Below, piece by piece: positions 16,289-24,717 of a stretch of DNA of 64,000 bases. Position 1 is the stretch's first letter. The number at the start of each line of letters is the position of its first letter. This stretch comes from Roseiarcus sp050012775 (GTDB lineage: Bacteria; Pseudomonadota; Alphaproteobacteria; Rhizobiales; Beijerinckiaceae). The stretch is from the NCBI GenBank assembly GCA_050012775.1, contig JBEKGN010000003.1:124001-188000 (forward strand), read 5' to 3'. Position numbers and translations under genes: made by a program. Below the pieces are notes generated by a model that saw nothing but the letters and a program-made list of their open reading frames with translations, was not told the origin of the DNA and did no database searches.

Positions 16289-17425
16289 ATGGCGGCTGGA
16301 CGTCGGCAATTCATCACGGGGCTCGGAATCGCCGCGGCCGGCGTCGGGCTGGCGAAGCCCGCCCTCGCCGATTCCGCGCCCGACGTGCAATGGCGGATGA
16401 CGTCGAGTTTTCAGCCTCCGCTCGATCTCATCTACGGCGGCGGCGAAACGCTCGCTCGCGCGCTCGCCGATCTCACCGACGGTCATTTCACGCTTCGCAT
16501 CGCGCCGGCCGGCGAAATCGCGCCCGCGCTGGAAGCGCTCGACGCGGTCGCCGACGGCAAGGCCGATTGCGCGCACACCGCGCTCGCCTACTACTGGAAC
16601 AAGGATCCCAGCTTCGTCTTCGCCTCGTCAACGCCGTTCGGCATGAACGCGCGCCAGCACGCCGCCTGGCTGCAGGAAGGCGGCGGCGGCGACCTCATCG
16701 ACGAGTTCCTCGCCGAGCGCAACGTTTTCGCCCTTCCCGCCGGCAACACCGGCGGGCAGATGGCGGGCTGGTTCCGCAAGGAAATTCACGGCCCCGGCGA
16801 TTTCTCCGGGCTCAAGATGCGTATCGGCGGCTTCGCCGGCAAGGTGTTCCAGACCCTGGGCGCCGAGCCCGTGACGATTCCCAAGGACGCGGTCTACGCC
16901 GCCCTCGAATCGGGCGCGCTCGACGCGTTCGAATGGGTCGGGCCCTACGACGACGAGAAATTCGGCGAGCGCAAGGACGCGCCCAAGGATGCGCCCAAGC
17001 CGGTCATTTCGAAGGTCGCGCCCAACTATTATTACCCCGGCTGGTGGAAGGGCGGGATGCAGTTGCATCTCGTCGTCGCCAAGGACAAGTTCGAGGCGTT
17101 GCCGAAGGCCTATCAGGCGGCGTTGCGCGCGGCGGCCGCGATCGCCAACGCCTCGGTCCTCGCCAAATACGACGCCGCCAATCCCGCCGCGTTGAAGCGC
17201 CTCGTCGTCGGCGGCGCGCAGCTGCGCCTCTTCCCGCAGGACGCGCTCGAGGCTTGCTACAAAACCGCCAACGATCTCTACGCGCAGCTCGGCGCCGACA
17301 ATCCTAAGTTCAAGAAAATCGCCGATTCCTACATGGCTTTCCGCGCCGACGAATATCTGTGGTGGCAGGTGGCGGAATATTCCTTCGACAATTTCATGAT
17401 CCGCGAGCGGCGCAGCAAATCCTAG
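16289..17425 (+). CDS. TRAP transporter substrate-binding protein (DctP-type), Tat-exported
   Basis: A 378-residue periplasmic binding protein. The N-terminus MAAGRRQFITGLGIAAAGVG carries a twin-arginine signal, with cleavage likely after ALA (about residue 27). The mature protein has the DctP family patterns, including QLGGEI-like APAGEIAPALEALDAV, NTGGQMAGWFRKEI and LKMRIGGFAGKVFQTLGAEP. The ATG at 16289 was chosen for GGGAGG 8 nt upstream. The membrane subunits DctQ and DctM are absent. The neighbour is an unrelated SLC5 symporter, convergent. The family binds carboxylates in most known cases; the ligand is unknown. Confidence 0.9.
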   Translation: MAAGRRQFITGLGIAAAGVGLAKPALADSAPDVQWRMTSSFQPPLDLIYGGGETLARALADLTDGHFTLRIAPAGEIAPALEALDAVADGKADCAHTALAYYWNKDPSFVFASSTPFGMNARQHAAWLQEGGGGDLIDEFLAERNVFALPAGNTGGQMAGWFRKEIHGPGDFSGLKMRIGGFAGKVFQTLGAEPVTIPKDAVYAALESGALDAFEWVGPYDDEKFGERKDAPKDAPKPVISKVAPNYYYPGWWKGGMQLHLVVAKDKFEALPKAYQAALRAAAAIANASVLAKYDAANPAALKRLVVGGAQLRLFPQDALEACYKTANDLYAQLGADNPKFKKIADSYMAFRADEYLWWQVAEYSFDNFMIRERRSKS

Positions 17426-17453
17426 CCGCGCCGCCCTGTCGCGCCGGAGGCCT

Positions 17454-19028
17454 TCACGCCGCGACGCTGTCCTCGTAATCGGCCGGCGCGGTTTCGTCCG
17501 GGGCGCTCGAACGCCAGACAAGGGACAGGAGCGTCGCCACGATGACGTTGACGATGACCGCGGTCAGGCCGTTGTAGGCGGCGAAGCCGAGGCCGAGATC
17601 GACGTGGCCGATCAGCGGAACGTCCCAGTTCAGCGCGTGGACGGGAACCCAGGCTTTTTCGCCCCAGGCCAGCGACGTGCCGACGATCATGCCCGCCGCC
17701 CAGCCGCCCAGCAGCGCCGGCCCGCTGAACCAGCGGGTGTAGAGGCCGAAGATCATCGCGGGGAAGATCTGCACCATCCACACGCCGCCGAGCAGTTGCA
17801 GATCGAGCGCGAATTGCGTCGGCATGAAGAAGATCACCAGCAGCGCGCCGACTTTGACGATCAGCGAAACGAGCTTGGCGATCACCGATTCCTCGCGGGG
17901 CGTCATCTCGGGATGGATGAAGGGCTTCCAGATGTTGCGGGTGAACGTGTTGGCGGCGCCGATCGACATCACCGCGGCGGGAACGAGCGCGCCGAGCGCG
18001 ATCGCCGCGAAGCAGAATCCGGCGAACCAATCGGGGAAGGCCCAGAGCACGAGCTGCGGCACCGCGTCCTGCGGCGAGGCGACCTTGACGCCCGCGGCGA
18101 GCGCCATCACGCCAAGCAGCGCGACGAGGCCGAGCACGAACGAATAGGCCGGCAGCGTCATGGTGTTGAAACGGATCGCCCGGCCGCTCGAGGCGGCGAG
18201 CGTTCCCGTGAGCGCGTGCGGGTACATGAACAGCGCCATCGCCGAGCCGATCGCCAGGGTAATGTACGGACCGACTTGCCCAGGCGTCAGCGTCAAGCCG
18301 GCGGCGAGCTTCGGATTGACGGCGACCTTGGCCGCGTAGGCTTTGCCCGCCGCCGCGAAGATCGCGCCGAAACCGCCGAGCTCGTAAGGGATGACGACGA
18401 TCGCCGCGATGATGAAGATGTAGATCATCGCGTCCTTGACGAAGGCGATCATCGCCGGCGCGCGCAGGCCGCTCTTGTAGGTGTAGAGCGCGAGAATCAC
18501 GAAAGCGATGGTGATCGGCGCGTGCTGCATCATGCCTTCGCCGGAAAATCCGAGCGCGAGGATCACCTTCTCCAGGCCGACGAGCTGCAACGCGATATAG
18601 GGCATGGTGGCGAGGATGCCGGTGGCCGCGACCGCCAGCTCGAGCCAGCCGTTTCCGTAACGGCCGAGCACGAAGTCGCCGGCCGTCATGTAGCCGTGCT
18701 TGTGCGAGACCGCCCACAGACGCGGCAACGCGAGATAAAGGAAGGGATAGATGATGATGGTATAAGGGACGGCGAAGAAACCGTAGGCGCCGATGGCGAA
18801 CACGACCGCGGGAATGGCGATCACGGTATAGGCGGTGTAGAGGTCGCCGCCGAGCAGGAACCAGGTGATCCAGGGGCCGAAGCGCCGCCCCCCTAAGCCC
18901 CATTCATTGATGTGGTCGAGGTCGGCCGCCTTCCAGCGCGAGGCGAGAAAGCCGAGTACGGTGACGAGCGCGAAGAAGAAGACGAAGATAGTCGCCGCGA
19001 CGACGTTGAGACGCTCGAACATGCTCAC
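17454..19028 (-). CDS. Sodium:solute symporter (SLC5 family), monocarboxylate-type
   Basis: A 524-residue permease with about 13 membrane segments. The N-terminal region has the family pattern (INEWGLGGRRFGPWITWFLL) and a central GAANTFTRNIWKPF motif typical of SSS proteins related to rhizobial MctP, which imports lactate, pyruvate and other monocarboxylates. The GTG start at 19028 overlaps the TGA of the upstream DUF3311 gene; an ATG two codons later is an alternative. The DUF3311 plus SSS pairing is common for this subgroup. Substrate is inferred only. Confidence 0.9.
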   Translation of the reverse strand: MSMFERLNVVAATIFVFFFALVTVLGFLASRWKAADLDHINEWGLGGRRFGPWITWFLLGGDLYTAYTVIAIPAVVFAIGAYGFFAVPYTIIIYPFLYLALPRLWAVSHKHGYMTAGDFVLGRYGNGWLELAVAATGILATMPYIALQLVGLEKVILALGFSGEGMMQHAPITIAFVILALYTYKSGLRAPAMIAFVKDAMIYIFIIAAIVVIPYELGGFGAIFAAAGKAYAAKVAVNPKLAAGLTLTPGQVGPYITLAIGSAMALFMYPHALTGTLAASSGRAIRFNTMTLPAYSFVLGLVALLGVMALAAGVKVASPQDAVPQLVLWAFPDWFAGFCFAAIALGALVPAAVMSIGAANTFTRNIWKPFIHPEMTPREESVIAKLVSLIVKVGALLVIFFMPTQFALDLQLLGGVWMVQIFPAMIFGLYTRWFSGPALLGGWAAGMIVGTSLAWGEKAWVPVHALNWDVPLIGHVDLGLGFAAYNGLTAVIVNVIVATLLSLVWRSSAPDETAPADYEDSVAA

Positions 19029-19195
19029 GCCTTCCCGACGCGGTCGGCGGCGTAGATCGCGAGCGCGGAAACCGGGACGAGCAGCAGCTGGAACCAGTAA
19101 AAGAACGGCACGCCGAAAAGCTCGGGGCTCGTCGAATTATAGAGCGGCGTCCATAGCGCGATCACGCACGGGATCAGCAGCAACAGATATTTCAT
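19025..19195 (-). CDS. DUF3311 family small membrane protein
   Basis: A 56-residue protein beginning MKYLLLLIPCVIALWTPLYN and ending in YAADRVGKA. It has two hydrophobic segments (about 3-18 and 29-50) separated by a short loop with FGVPFFYWFQ, the hallmark of DUF3311. It overlaps the downstream SLC5 symporter by 4 bp, so it is probably a small subunit or assembly factor of that transporter. GGGGGAAACCG stands before the ATG as ribosome-binding site. Confidence 0.85.
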   Translation of the reverse strand: MKYLLLLIPCVIALWTPLYNSTSPELFGVPFFYWFQLLLVPVSALAIYAADRVGKA

Positions 19196-19460
19196 CGGTT
19201 TCCCCCCGGATGGCGCTCGGCGCGGACGCGGCCGCGTCGTTCGCCGCGGGCCTCGGCGAGGCTTAGCGAGATTCGCCGCGACGGTCGAGGGGCGTCGGCG
19301 CCTCGCGGCGTCATGGCGACGAGGCCGAGGCCGCGCCTAGGGCGAGCGCAAAGCGCCACACTGGCGACAGCCTCGCCGGGAAGCGCGGCGAGATTCTCGC
19401 TCACGGCCCGACGCGACGAGAACGCCCCTAAAATCGAAGGTCCTTGGCGGCGCGATCGGT

Positions 19461-19506
19461 TTGACAGGCAATATGTTATAACATAACATGAATAACGTTA
19501 TAACAT
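19461..19506 (+). promoter_or_regulatory. Promoter with two AT-rich dyads (Zur/Fur-like operators)
   Basis: Upstream of the TonB-dependent receptor lies TTGACA (19461-19466) and, 17 bp on, TAACAT (19484-19489), a plausible sigma70 promoter. Between and over them is a perfect 14-bp palindrome TATGTTATAACATA (19472-19485). A second copy, ACGTTATAACAT (19495-19506), has one mismatch. Their centres are 22 bp apart, two helical turns. The AT-rich GTTATAAC core resembles Zur boxes of proteobacteria; the identity of the regulator is inferred. The rest of the gene-free stretch 19196-19563 shows nothing recognisable. Confidence 0.6.
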
Positions 19507-19563
19507 GTCAGTCAGCGCGCAAAAGCGTCTGCGTGCGGCGCTCGTTCGACAGTGGGGGTGAAA

Positions 19564-21822
19564 ATGCGGTCTCCGGTTCGGCACGTTGCGGCTCTTTGCC
19601 TTTCGGTTGCAGTTTCTGCGGGCTTGCGCGGCGTTTCGATCGCGCAGACCAACCTGCCCGAAGTCACCGTCACCCAACCCTCGCCCGTCCCGCCCCATCC
19701 CAAGGCGGTCAAACAGACCGCCCGGCGACGCGCGCCGGGCGCCGCGACCGCTCGGCAGGCCGCGCCGGCGCCGCCGCAAACCGGCGAGGCCACGCCTGGC
19801 GCGCCGGCGCGGCAGCTTGCGGCCAAGACCACGGCCCTCGACCAGACGCGCGGCAATATCTTGCCGCGGATCGGCGCGAACGCCTACGACCTCGGGCAAG
19901 CGACCGTCGCCGCCTTGCCGCAAGGCGACGACGCGCCGATCGAAAAGGTCCTGTTGCAAACCCCGGGGTTTTCGCAGGATTCGGCGGCGAGCGGCGCCCT
20001 GCATTTGCGCAATGAACACGCCAACGTTCAATATCGCATCGACGGCGTCCTTTTGCCCGATGGCGTCACGGGCTTCGGTCAGGTTCTCGACAGCGGCCTG
20101 ATCGGCAATATCGGGGTCATCGACGGCGCGCTTCCCGCCCAATATGGGCTGCATACATCCGGGATCGTCGACATCACGACGAAGAGCGGCGCCTTCGACG
20201 GCGGCGGCGCAGTCAGCATCTACGGCGGCAGCCGCCAAACGATAACGCCGAGCGTCGAATACGGCGGCACGATCGGCAATACGCAGTATTTTTTCGCCGG
20301 CCGCTATTTCGGCAGCAACGAGGGCATCGAGAATCCGACCTCGAGCGTCAACGCCATTCACGATCACTCCGATCAGGGCAAATTCTTCGGTTACGTTTCA
20401 AGCGTCTTTGGCGACGGCGCGCGGTTCACCCTCATTACGGGCGCCGCGGACGGCGTGTATCAAATTCCCAACAATCCCAATCAGCCGCAAGCGTTCCCGC
20501 TTCCGGGATATGCGAATTTCAACTCCTCCCAGATCAACGAGAATCAGTACGAGCAAAACTATTTCACCCTGGCCGCCTTGCAACAAACGGTGGGGAACGT
20601 CGACTACCAGATTTCCGCCTTTTCGCGATACAGCTCGCTTCGCTTCGATCCCGATCCGATCGGCGATCTCATCTTCAACGGCGTCGCCTCCACCGTCGTA
20701 CGAAATAGCTTCCTCAACGGCGTTCAGGGCGACGCGGCCGTTCGGCTCAATGACGCGCACACGTTGCGCATCGGCTTCAGCGGCAGCGGCGAACAAACGC
20801 TCGCCAGCGACGCCTCGGTCGTCTTTCCCGTCGACGGTTCCGGCACTGTCAATGGTCCCCCCTTCGCGACGCCGACCGATGCGAGTTCGCGGACGGGTTG
20901 GCTGCTCGGCGTCTACGCGCAGGACGAATGGAAGATCGCCAACAAGCTGACGCTGAACGCGGGCCTGCGATTCGACCAGATGTACGAGTACGTCGACGCC
21001 AATCAGCTGAGCCCCCGCGCCAGCCTGACGTATACGCCGACGGACAGCACGACGCTTCACGCCGGCTACGCCCGCTATTTCACGCCGCCCGAGATGGCGC
21101 TCGCCGCGCCGACCAATCTGGCCGAGTTCGCCGGCACCACGCAGCAGCCGACGGTCAACCTCGACAGCCCGGTCGAGCCGGAACGGTCGAACGTCTTCGA
21201 CGTCGGCGTCGACCAAAAGCTGGGGCATGGCCTCACGGCCGGCCTCGACGCCTACTACAAGAGAGCGACCGACTTGCTCGACGATGGGCAGTTCGGCCAA
21301 GCCAACACGTTGACCGCGTTCAACTACGCCAAGGGATGGAACGAAGGCGTCGAGGGCAAGTTCAACTACCAAGCCGGCGATTTCTCGGCCTACGGCAATC
21401 TCGCCTGGGGCCACCAATACGCCACCGACTTCGTCTCGAACCAGTTCCTCATCGACTCGGCGACCTACGACTATGCGCTAACGCATTATATCCCGACCGA
21501 CCATTCGCAAGTCTGGACCGGGTCGGCCGGCGCGACGTACCTTTGGATGGGCACGCGATTCGGCGCCGACCTCATTTTTGGCAGCGGCCTGCGCGCCGGA
21601 TTCGCCAACCTCGAGACGGTTCCCGCCTACTCCCAAGTCAATCTCGGCCTGTCGCGCGAATTCAAATGGTCGCCGAATTACAAGCCTCTGACCGTGCGCT
21701 TCGACATCGTGAACGTGCTGGATTCGACTTACGTGATTCGAGACGGGACCGGCATCGGCGTCTTCGCCCCGCAATATGGGCCGCGACGCGGCTTCTTCCT
21801 CGGGCTTTCGCAGGCGTTGTGA
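19564..21822 (+). CDS. TonB-dependent outer-membrane receptor
   Basis: A 752-residue outer-membrane protein. A signal peptide ends near residue 29 (VSIAQ), followed by a TonB-box-like LPEVTVTQ, a Pro/Ala-rich spacer (about 38-85), the plug domain (EKVLLQTPGFSQDS, YRIDGVLLPDGV, STKSG-like DITTKSGAFDGG) and a barrel ending in the C-terminal aromatic motif RRGFFLGLSQAL. An internal run of TonB-barrel repeats (NAGLRFDQMYEY, HAGYARYFTPPEM) is clear. The ATG at 19564 follows a G-rich run; GTG codons at 19552 and 19558 are alternatives. ExbB, ExbD and TonB follow on the same strand, suggesting a dedicated energised importer. The ligand is unknown. Confidence 0.93.
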   Translation: MRSPVRHVAALCLSVAVSAGLRGVSIAQTNLPEVTVTQPSPVPPHPKAVKQTARRRAPGAATARQAAPAPPQTGEATPGAPARQLAAKTTALDQTRGNILPRIGANAYDLGQATVAALPQGDDAPIEKVLLQTPGFSQDSAASGALHLRNEHANVQYRIDGVLLPDGVTGFGQVLDSGLIGNIGVIDGALPAQYGLHTSGIVDITTKSGAFDGGGAVSIYGGSRQTITPSVEYGGTIGNTQYFFAGRYFGSNEGIENPTSSVNAIHDHSDQGKFFGYVSSVFGDGARFTLITGAADGVYQIPNNPNQPQAFPLPGYANFNSSQINENQYEQNYFTLAALQQTVGNVDYQISAFSRYSSLRFDPDPIGDLIFNGVASTVVRNSFLNGVQGDAAVRLNDAHTLRIGFSGSGEQTLASDASVVFPVDGSGTVNGPPFATPTDASSRTGWLLGVYAQDEWKIANKLTLNAGLRFDQMYEYVDANQLSPRASLTYTPTDSTTLHAGYARYFTPPEMALAAPTNLAEFAGTTQQPTVNLDSPVEPERSNVFDVGVDQKLGHGLTAGLDAYYKRATDLLDDGQFGQANTLTAFNYAKGWNEGVEGKFNYQAGDFSAYGNLAWGHQYATDFVSNQFLIDSATYDYALTHYIPTDHSQVWTGSAGATYLWMGTRFGADLIFGSGLRAGFANLETVPAYSQVNLGLSREFKWSPNYKPLTVRFDIVNVLDSTYVIRDGTGIGVFAPQYGPRRGFFLGLSQAL

Positions 21823-21931
21823 CGGCGCGCCGGCGCCGAAGCCGTCCGCGTCCTCATCATTGGGGGAGAGGGCGAGTCATCGACGGCTCGCCTGCGCATT
21901 CATCGCAGTCTCGCCCTAGGAATCGAATGGG

Positions 21932-22861
21932 ATGACGATGATCGCAAGAATTTCCAGAACCGCCGCGGGGCTCGTCGTGGCGATCGCCTTTCTCGGCGCG
22001 CTAACCCTCGCGAGCGATGCGCAAATCGGGCCGCCGGCGGATGCCGCGGCTGGCGTCGCCGCGCCTGACAAGAACGTGAGCGCCACGGCAAAGCCGCCGG
22101 ACGCCGCCTCCGAGCCGATGACGGCCCCGTCGCTGGCGCCGATGTCGTTGTTGCCTAAAGACCTGTCGCCGTGGGGCATGTTTTCGACCGCCACCTTTGT
22201 CGTCAAGGCGGTGATGGTCTGTCTCGCGCTCGCCTCCGTCGCGACCTGGACGGCCGCCTTGGCCAAGGGCTTCGAGCTCATCATGACCAAGCGGGAATTG
22301 CGAAAGCAAATCGACGCCCTGGCGCAATCCGCCTCGCTCGCGGAGGCGGCCCGGCGCTTAGGGGGACGAAATATTCTAGAAATTCCCGCGCTGGCGGCGA
22401 TCGGCGAACTCGAGATGTCCGGCGATCTATCCAACGTCGCCGGCGTCAAGGAGCGCATCGCCTCGCGGCTCGAGCGCCTCGAAGCGGCCGCCGGCCGTCG
22501 CATGACGCGCGGCACGGGCGTGCTGGCGACCACCGGGGCGATCGCGCCCTTCGTCGGCCTGTTCGGCACGGTATGGGGCATTATGAACAGTTTCATCGGC
22601 ATATCCAAGCAGCACACGACCAATCTCGCCGTCGTCGCGCCGGGCATCGCCGAAGCCCTGCTCGCGACGGCGATGGGCCTTGTCGCCGCCATTCCGGCGG
22701 TGGTCGTGTACAACATGTTTTCGCGTTCGATCGCAGGCTATCGCGCGTTTTACGGCGACGGGACCGCGGAGATTCTTCGCTTGGCCAGCCGCGATCTCGA
22801 TCGCTTCGCGCAGAAGACGTCGTCGCGGCTCGCCGCGAAAACAGCCTCTGCGGCGGAGTAG
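21932..22861 (+). CDS. exbB: Biopolymer transport protein ExbB (TonB system)
   Basis: A 309-residue proton-channel subunit of the TonB energising complex. It has an N-terminal signal-like segment and a long Ala/Pro-rich periplasmic extension (about 1-85), as in many alphaproteobacterial ExbB proteins. Then come three membrane helices: one at about 88-112 and the pair around TTGAIAPFVGLFGTVWGIMN (about 196-218) and LLATAMGLVAAIPAVVVYN (about 243-262). The G-L-F-G-T-V-W-G motif is diagnostic. It lies 109 bp after the receptor and 3 bp before exbD. Confidence 0.93.
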   Translation: MTMIARISRTAAGLVVAIAFLGALTLASDAQIGPPADAAAGVAAPDKNVSATAKPPDAASEPMTAPSLAPMSLLPKDLSPWGMFSTATFVVKAVMVCLALASVATWTAALAKGFELIMTKRELRKQIDALAQSASLAEAARRLGGRNILEIPALAAIGELEMSGDLSNVAGVKERIASRLERLEAAAGRRMTRGTGVLATTGAIAPFVGLFGTVWGIMNSFIGISKQHTTNLAVVAPGIAEALLATAMGLVAAIPAVVVYNMFSRSIAGYRAFYGDGTAEILRLASRDLDRFAQKTSSRLAAKTASAAE

Positions 22862-22864
22862 GCG

Positions 22865-23290
22865 ATGAGCGTTCGTCTCGATCATGGCGAAAGCGATCTC
22901 AAGGAGACGCATGAGATCAACGTCACGCCCTTCATCGACGTCATCCTCGTGCTGCTGATCATCTTCATGATCGCGGCGCCGCTGGCGACCGTCGATGTTT
23001 CGGTCGATCTGCCCGCCTCCAACGCGCAGCCGCGGCAACGCCCGGAAAAGCCCTTGTTCGTCACGCTGAAGGCCGATCTCTCGCTGGCGATCGGCGACGA
23101 TTCCGTTTCGCGCGACGCCCTCGGCGCGGCGCTCGATCGGGCGACCAACGGCGACAAGGAGCGACGCGTCTATCTCAGGGCGGACAGAAGCGTGGCCTAT
23201 GGCGATCTGATGCAAGCGATGAACGGCCTGCGAGCCGCCGGCTATCTGAAACTGGCGCTGGTCGGCTTGGAATCGGACGCCGCGCGGTGA
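22865..23290 (+). CDS. exbD: Biopolymer transport protein ExbD (TonB system)
   Basis: A 141-residue partner of ExbB. EINVTPFIDVILVLLIIFMI (about 18-37) is the single transmembrane helix with the conserved Asp that carries protons. The C-terminal periplasmic domain ends with YLKLALVGLESDAAR. ATG lies 3 bp after the exbB stop, and the stop overlaps the tonB GTG start, so the three genes are translated as a unit. Confidence 0.94.
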   Translation: MSVRLDHGESDLKETHEINVTPFIDVILVLLIIFMIAAPLATVDVSVDLPASNAQPRQRPEKPLFVTLKADLSLAIGDDSVSRDALGAALDRATNGDKERRVYLRADRSVAYGDLMQAMNGLRAAGYLKLALVGLESDAAR

Positions 23291-24123
23291 CGGCGTCGAT
23301 TCGAATCGCCGGCGATCGCGGAGGCGCCGGGCTCCTTCGCTGGGGCGTTTGCGGGTTCCTCGTTCTGGCCGCGCACGCTCTGGCGCTGGCTTCGCTTCGT
23401 CCCGATGTCGAAGACGCCGACGCCGACTCGGGCAGTCCCGTCGCCTTCATCGAGCTGGCGCCGATGGCGGTCGCTGCGCCCGCGCCGCCGAGCGATCTCG
23501 CGCCAGGCCCGGTCCAATCCGACAGCGAAGCCAACGACAGCGAAAGGCAAGTCTCCCCGCCCTCCGTTGAACGGCCCGAGGCCGAGCCGAAGACCGCGGC
23601 CCTCGATCCGCCGCCGCCCCTGGAGGCGCCGCAAAATCAAACGGCCGAAGCGCCCGCCGCGTCCGATCCCCCTCCGCCCGTCGAGACGCCTGCGCCGCCC
23701 CCGCAGCCGATCGCAGCGCAGGCGGACCCGCCCTCGGAGGTCTCCGTGCCCTCGGCGCCGCCGAGCGCGGCTGAAATCGCGCCGCAGCCGGCGGGCCCTG
23801 CGATCGGCCGCGTCGAGCCCGTGACGTCGCCGCGAACCGCGCGTTGGCAGCTCTCGCTGGTGGCTCATATCGAACGCTTCAAGCGCTATCCCAATCAAGG
23901 CGGAGGAAAGTTTGGCGTCGCCCGTCTCGCCTTCACGATCGATCGGCAGGGTCGCCTGCGCGACGTTCGCGTCGTCGGCGGCTCCGGCTCGCCAATTCTA
24001 GACGAAGAGGCGCTCGCGACGATCAAGCGCGCGGAGCCCTTCCCGGCGCCGCCCGATAGCGTCTCCGACGATGAACTCTCCTTCGTCCTGCCGATTCGCT
24101 ATGCGCCGTCGGCGGAACGCTAG
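23287..24123 (+). CDS. tonB: Energy transducer TonB
   Basis: A 278-residue protein with an N-terminal membrane anchor (about 17-38), a Pro/Ala-rich periplasmic linker from about residue 60 to 180, and a C-terminal TonB domain (about 190-278). The last includes the family motif F-K-R-Y-P followed by GVARLAFTIDRQGRLRDVRV and LDEEALATIKRAEPFPAPP. The GTG start overlaps the exbD stop (GTGA). It would transmit ExbBD energy to the receptor encoded upstream. Confidence 0.92.
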   Translation: MTASIRIAGDRGGAGLLRWGVCGFLVLAAHALALASLRPDVEDADADSGSPVAFIELAPMAVAAPAPPSDLAPGPVQSDSEANDSERQVSPPSVERPEAEPKTAALDPPPPLEAPQNQTAEAPAASDPPPPVETPAPPPQPIAAQADPPSEVSVPSAPPSAAEIAPQPAGPAIGRVEPVTSPRTARWQLSLVAHIERFKRYPNQGGGKFGVARLAFTIDRQGRLRDVRVVGGSGSPILDEEALATIKRAEPFPAPPDSVSDDELSFVLPIRYAPSAER

Positions 24124-24236
24124 CGCACGGACTCAACGATAGCGGGTGGCCGATGCGGCGGCGCAGGCCGCGGCCGTCGACGATCTTGACTTCGTTCGCG
24201 CCGGGCCAATACTCGGCGGCGCAAGCGGGGGGCTCG

Positions 24237-24707
24237 ATGCGGCGACGAACTTTTCTCATTCTTGCCGGCGCGAGGCTGCTCGCCTCTCCCGCGCTGGCCG
24301 CCGACGCGGCGCCGGCGGACATCGTCGCGTCGATCTATCGCGTCTACGCCGGGCCGAAAGGCGACTACAGCCAAGGCTCGATCGAGGACAAGCGCGTCGC
24401 GGCGACATTCACCGCCTCGCTGCGCAAGGCGCTGGCGGCGATGAACGCGCACTCCAAGAAGCTCAACGAACCGATTCTCGATTTCGATCCGGTCACCGAT
24501 TCGCAGGACCCGATGGTCGAGCGGCTGTCGATCGCCCCGGAGAGCGACAGCGTCGTCGCCGCGACGTTCTTCAGCGGCGACGTCAAGCATGTCGTGCGTT
24601 ACGTCTTCAAGCGCGAGAACGGCGCCTTGGGGATCGACGACATCAGCGGCGGCGAGGGCGACGGGAAATGGGACCTGCGCGAAATCATCAAGCCCGGCGC
24701 GAAGTAG
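24237..24707 (+). CDS. Exported protein, DUF3828-like
   Basis: A 156-residue protein with a signal peptide (MRRRTFLILAGARLLASPAL, cleavage near ALAAD). The mature domain contains DIVASIYRVYAGPKGDYSQG at its start and a closing GKWDLREIIK pattern, which looks like small DUF3828-type periplasmic proteins (NTF2-like fold). ATG at 24237 was taken since the longer in-frame start at 24153 puts 28 basic residues before the signal. It follows tonB by 113 bp on the same strand and may belong to its operon; a role in the import system is only suggested by position. Confidence 0.7.
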   Translation: MRRRTFLILAGARLLASPALAADAAPADIVASIYRVYAGPKGDYSQGSIEDKRVAATFTASLRKALAAMNAHSKKLNEPILDFDPVTDSQDPMVERLSIAPESDSVVAATFFSGDVKHVVRYVFKRENGALGIDDISGGEGDGKWDLREIIKPGAK

Positions 24708-24717
24708 GGGCGCGCTC

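Noticed and set aside
19192..19404. Frame upstream of the DUF3311 gene
   Set aside because: Arg-rich shadow with no start signal, overlapping the DUF3311 leader.
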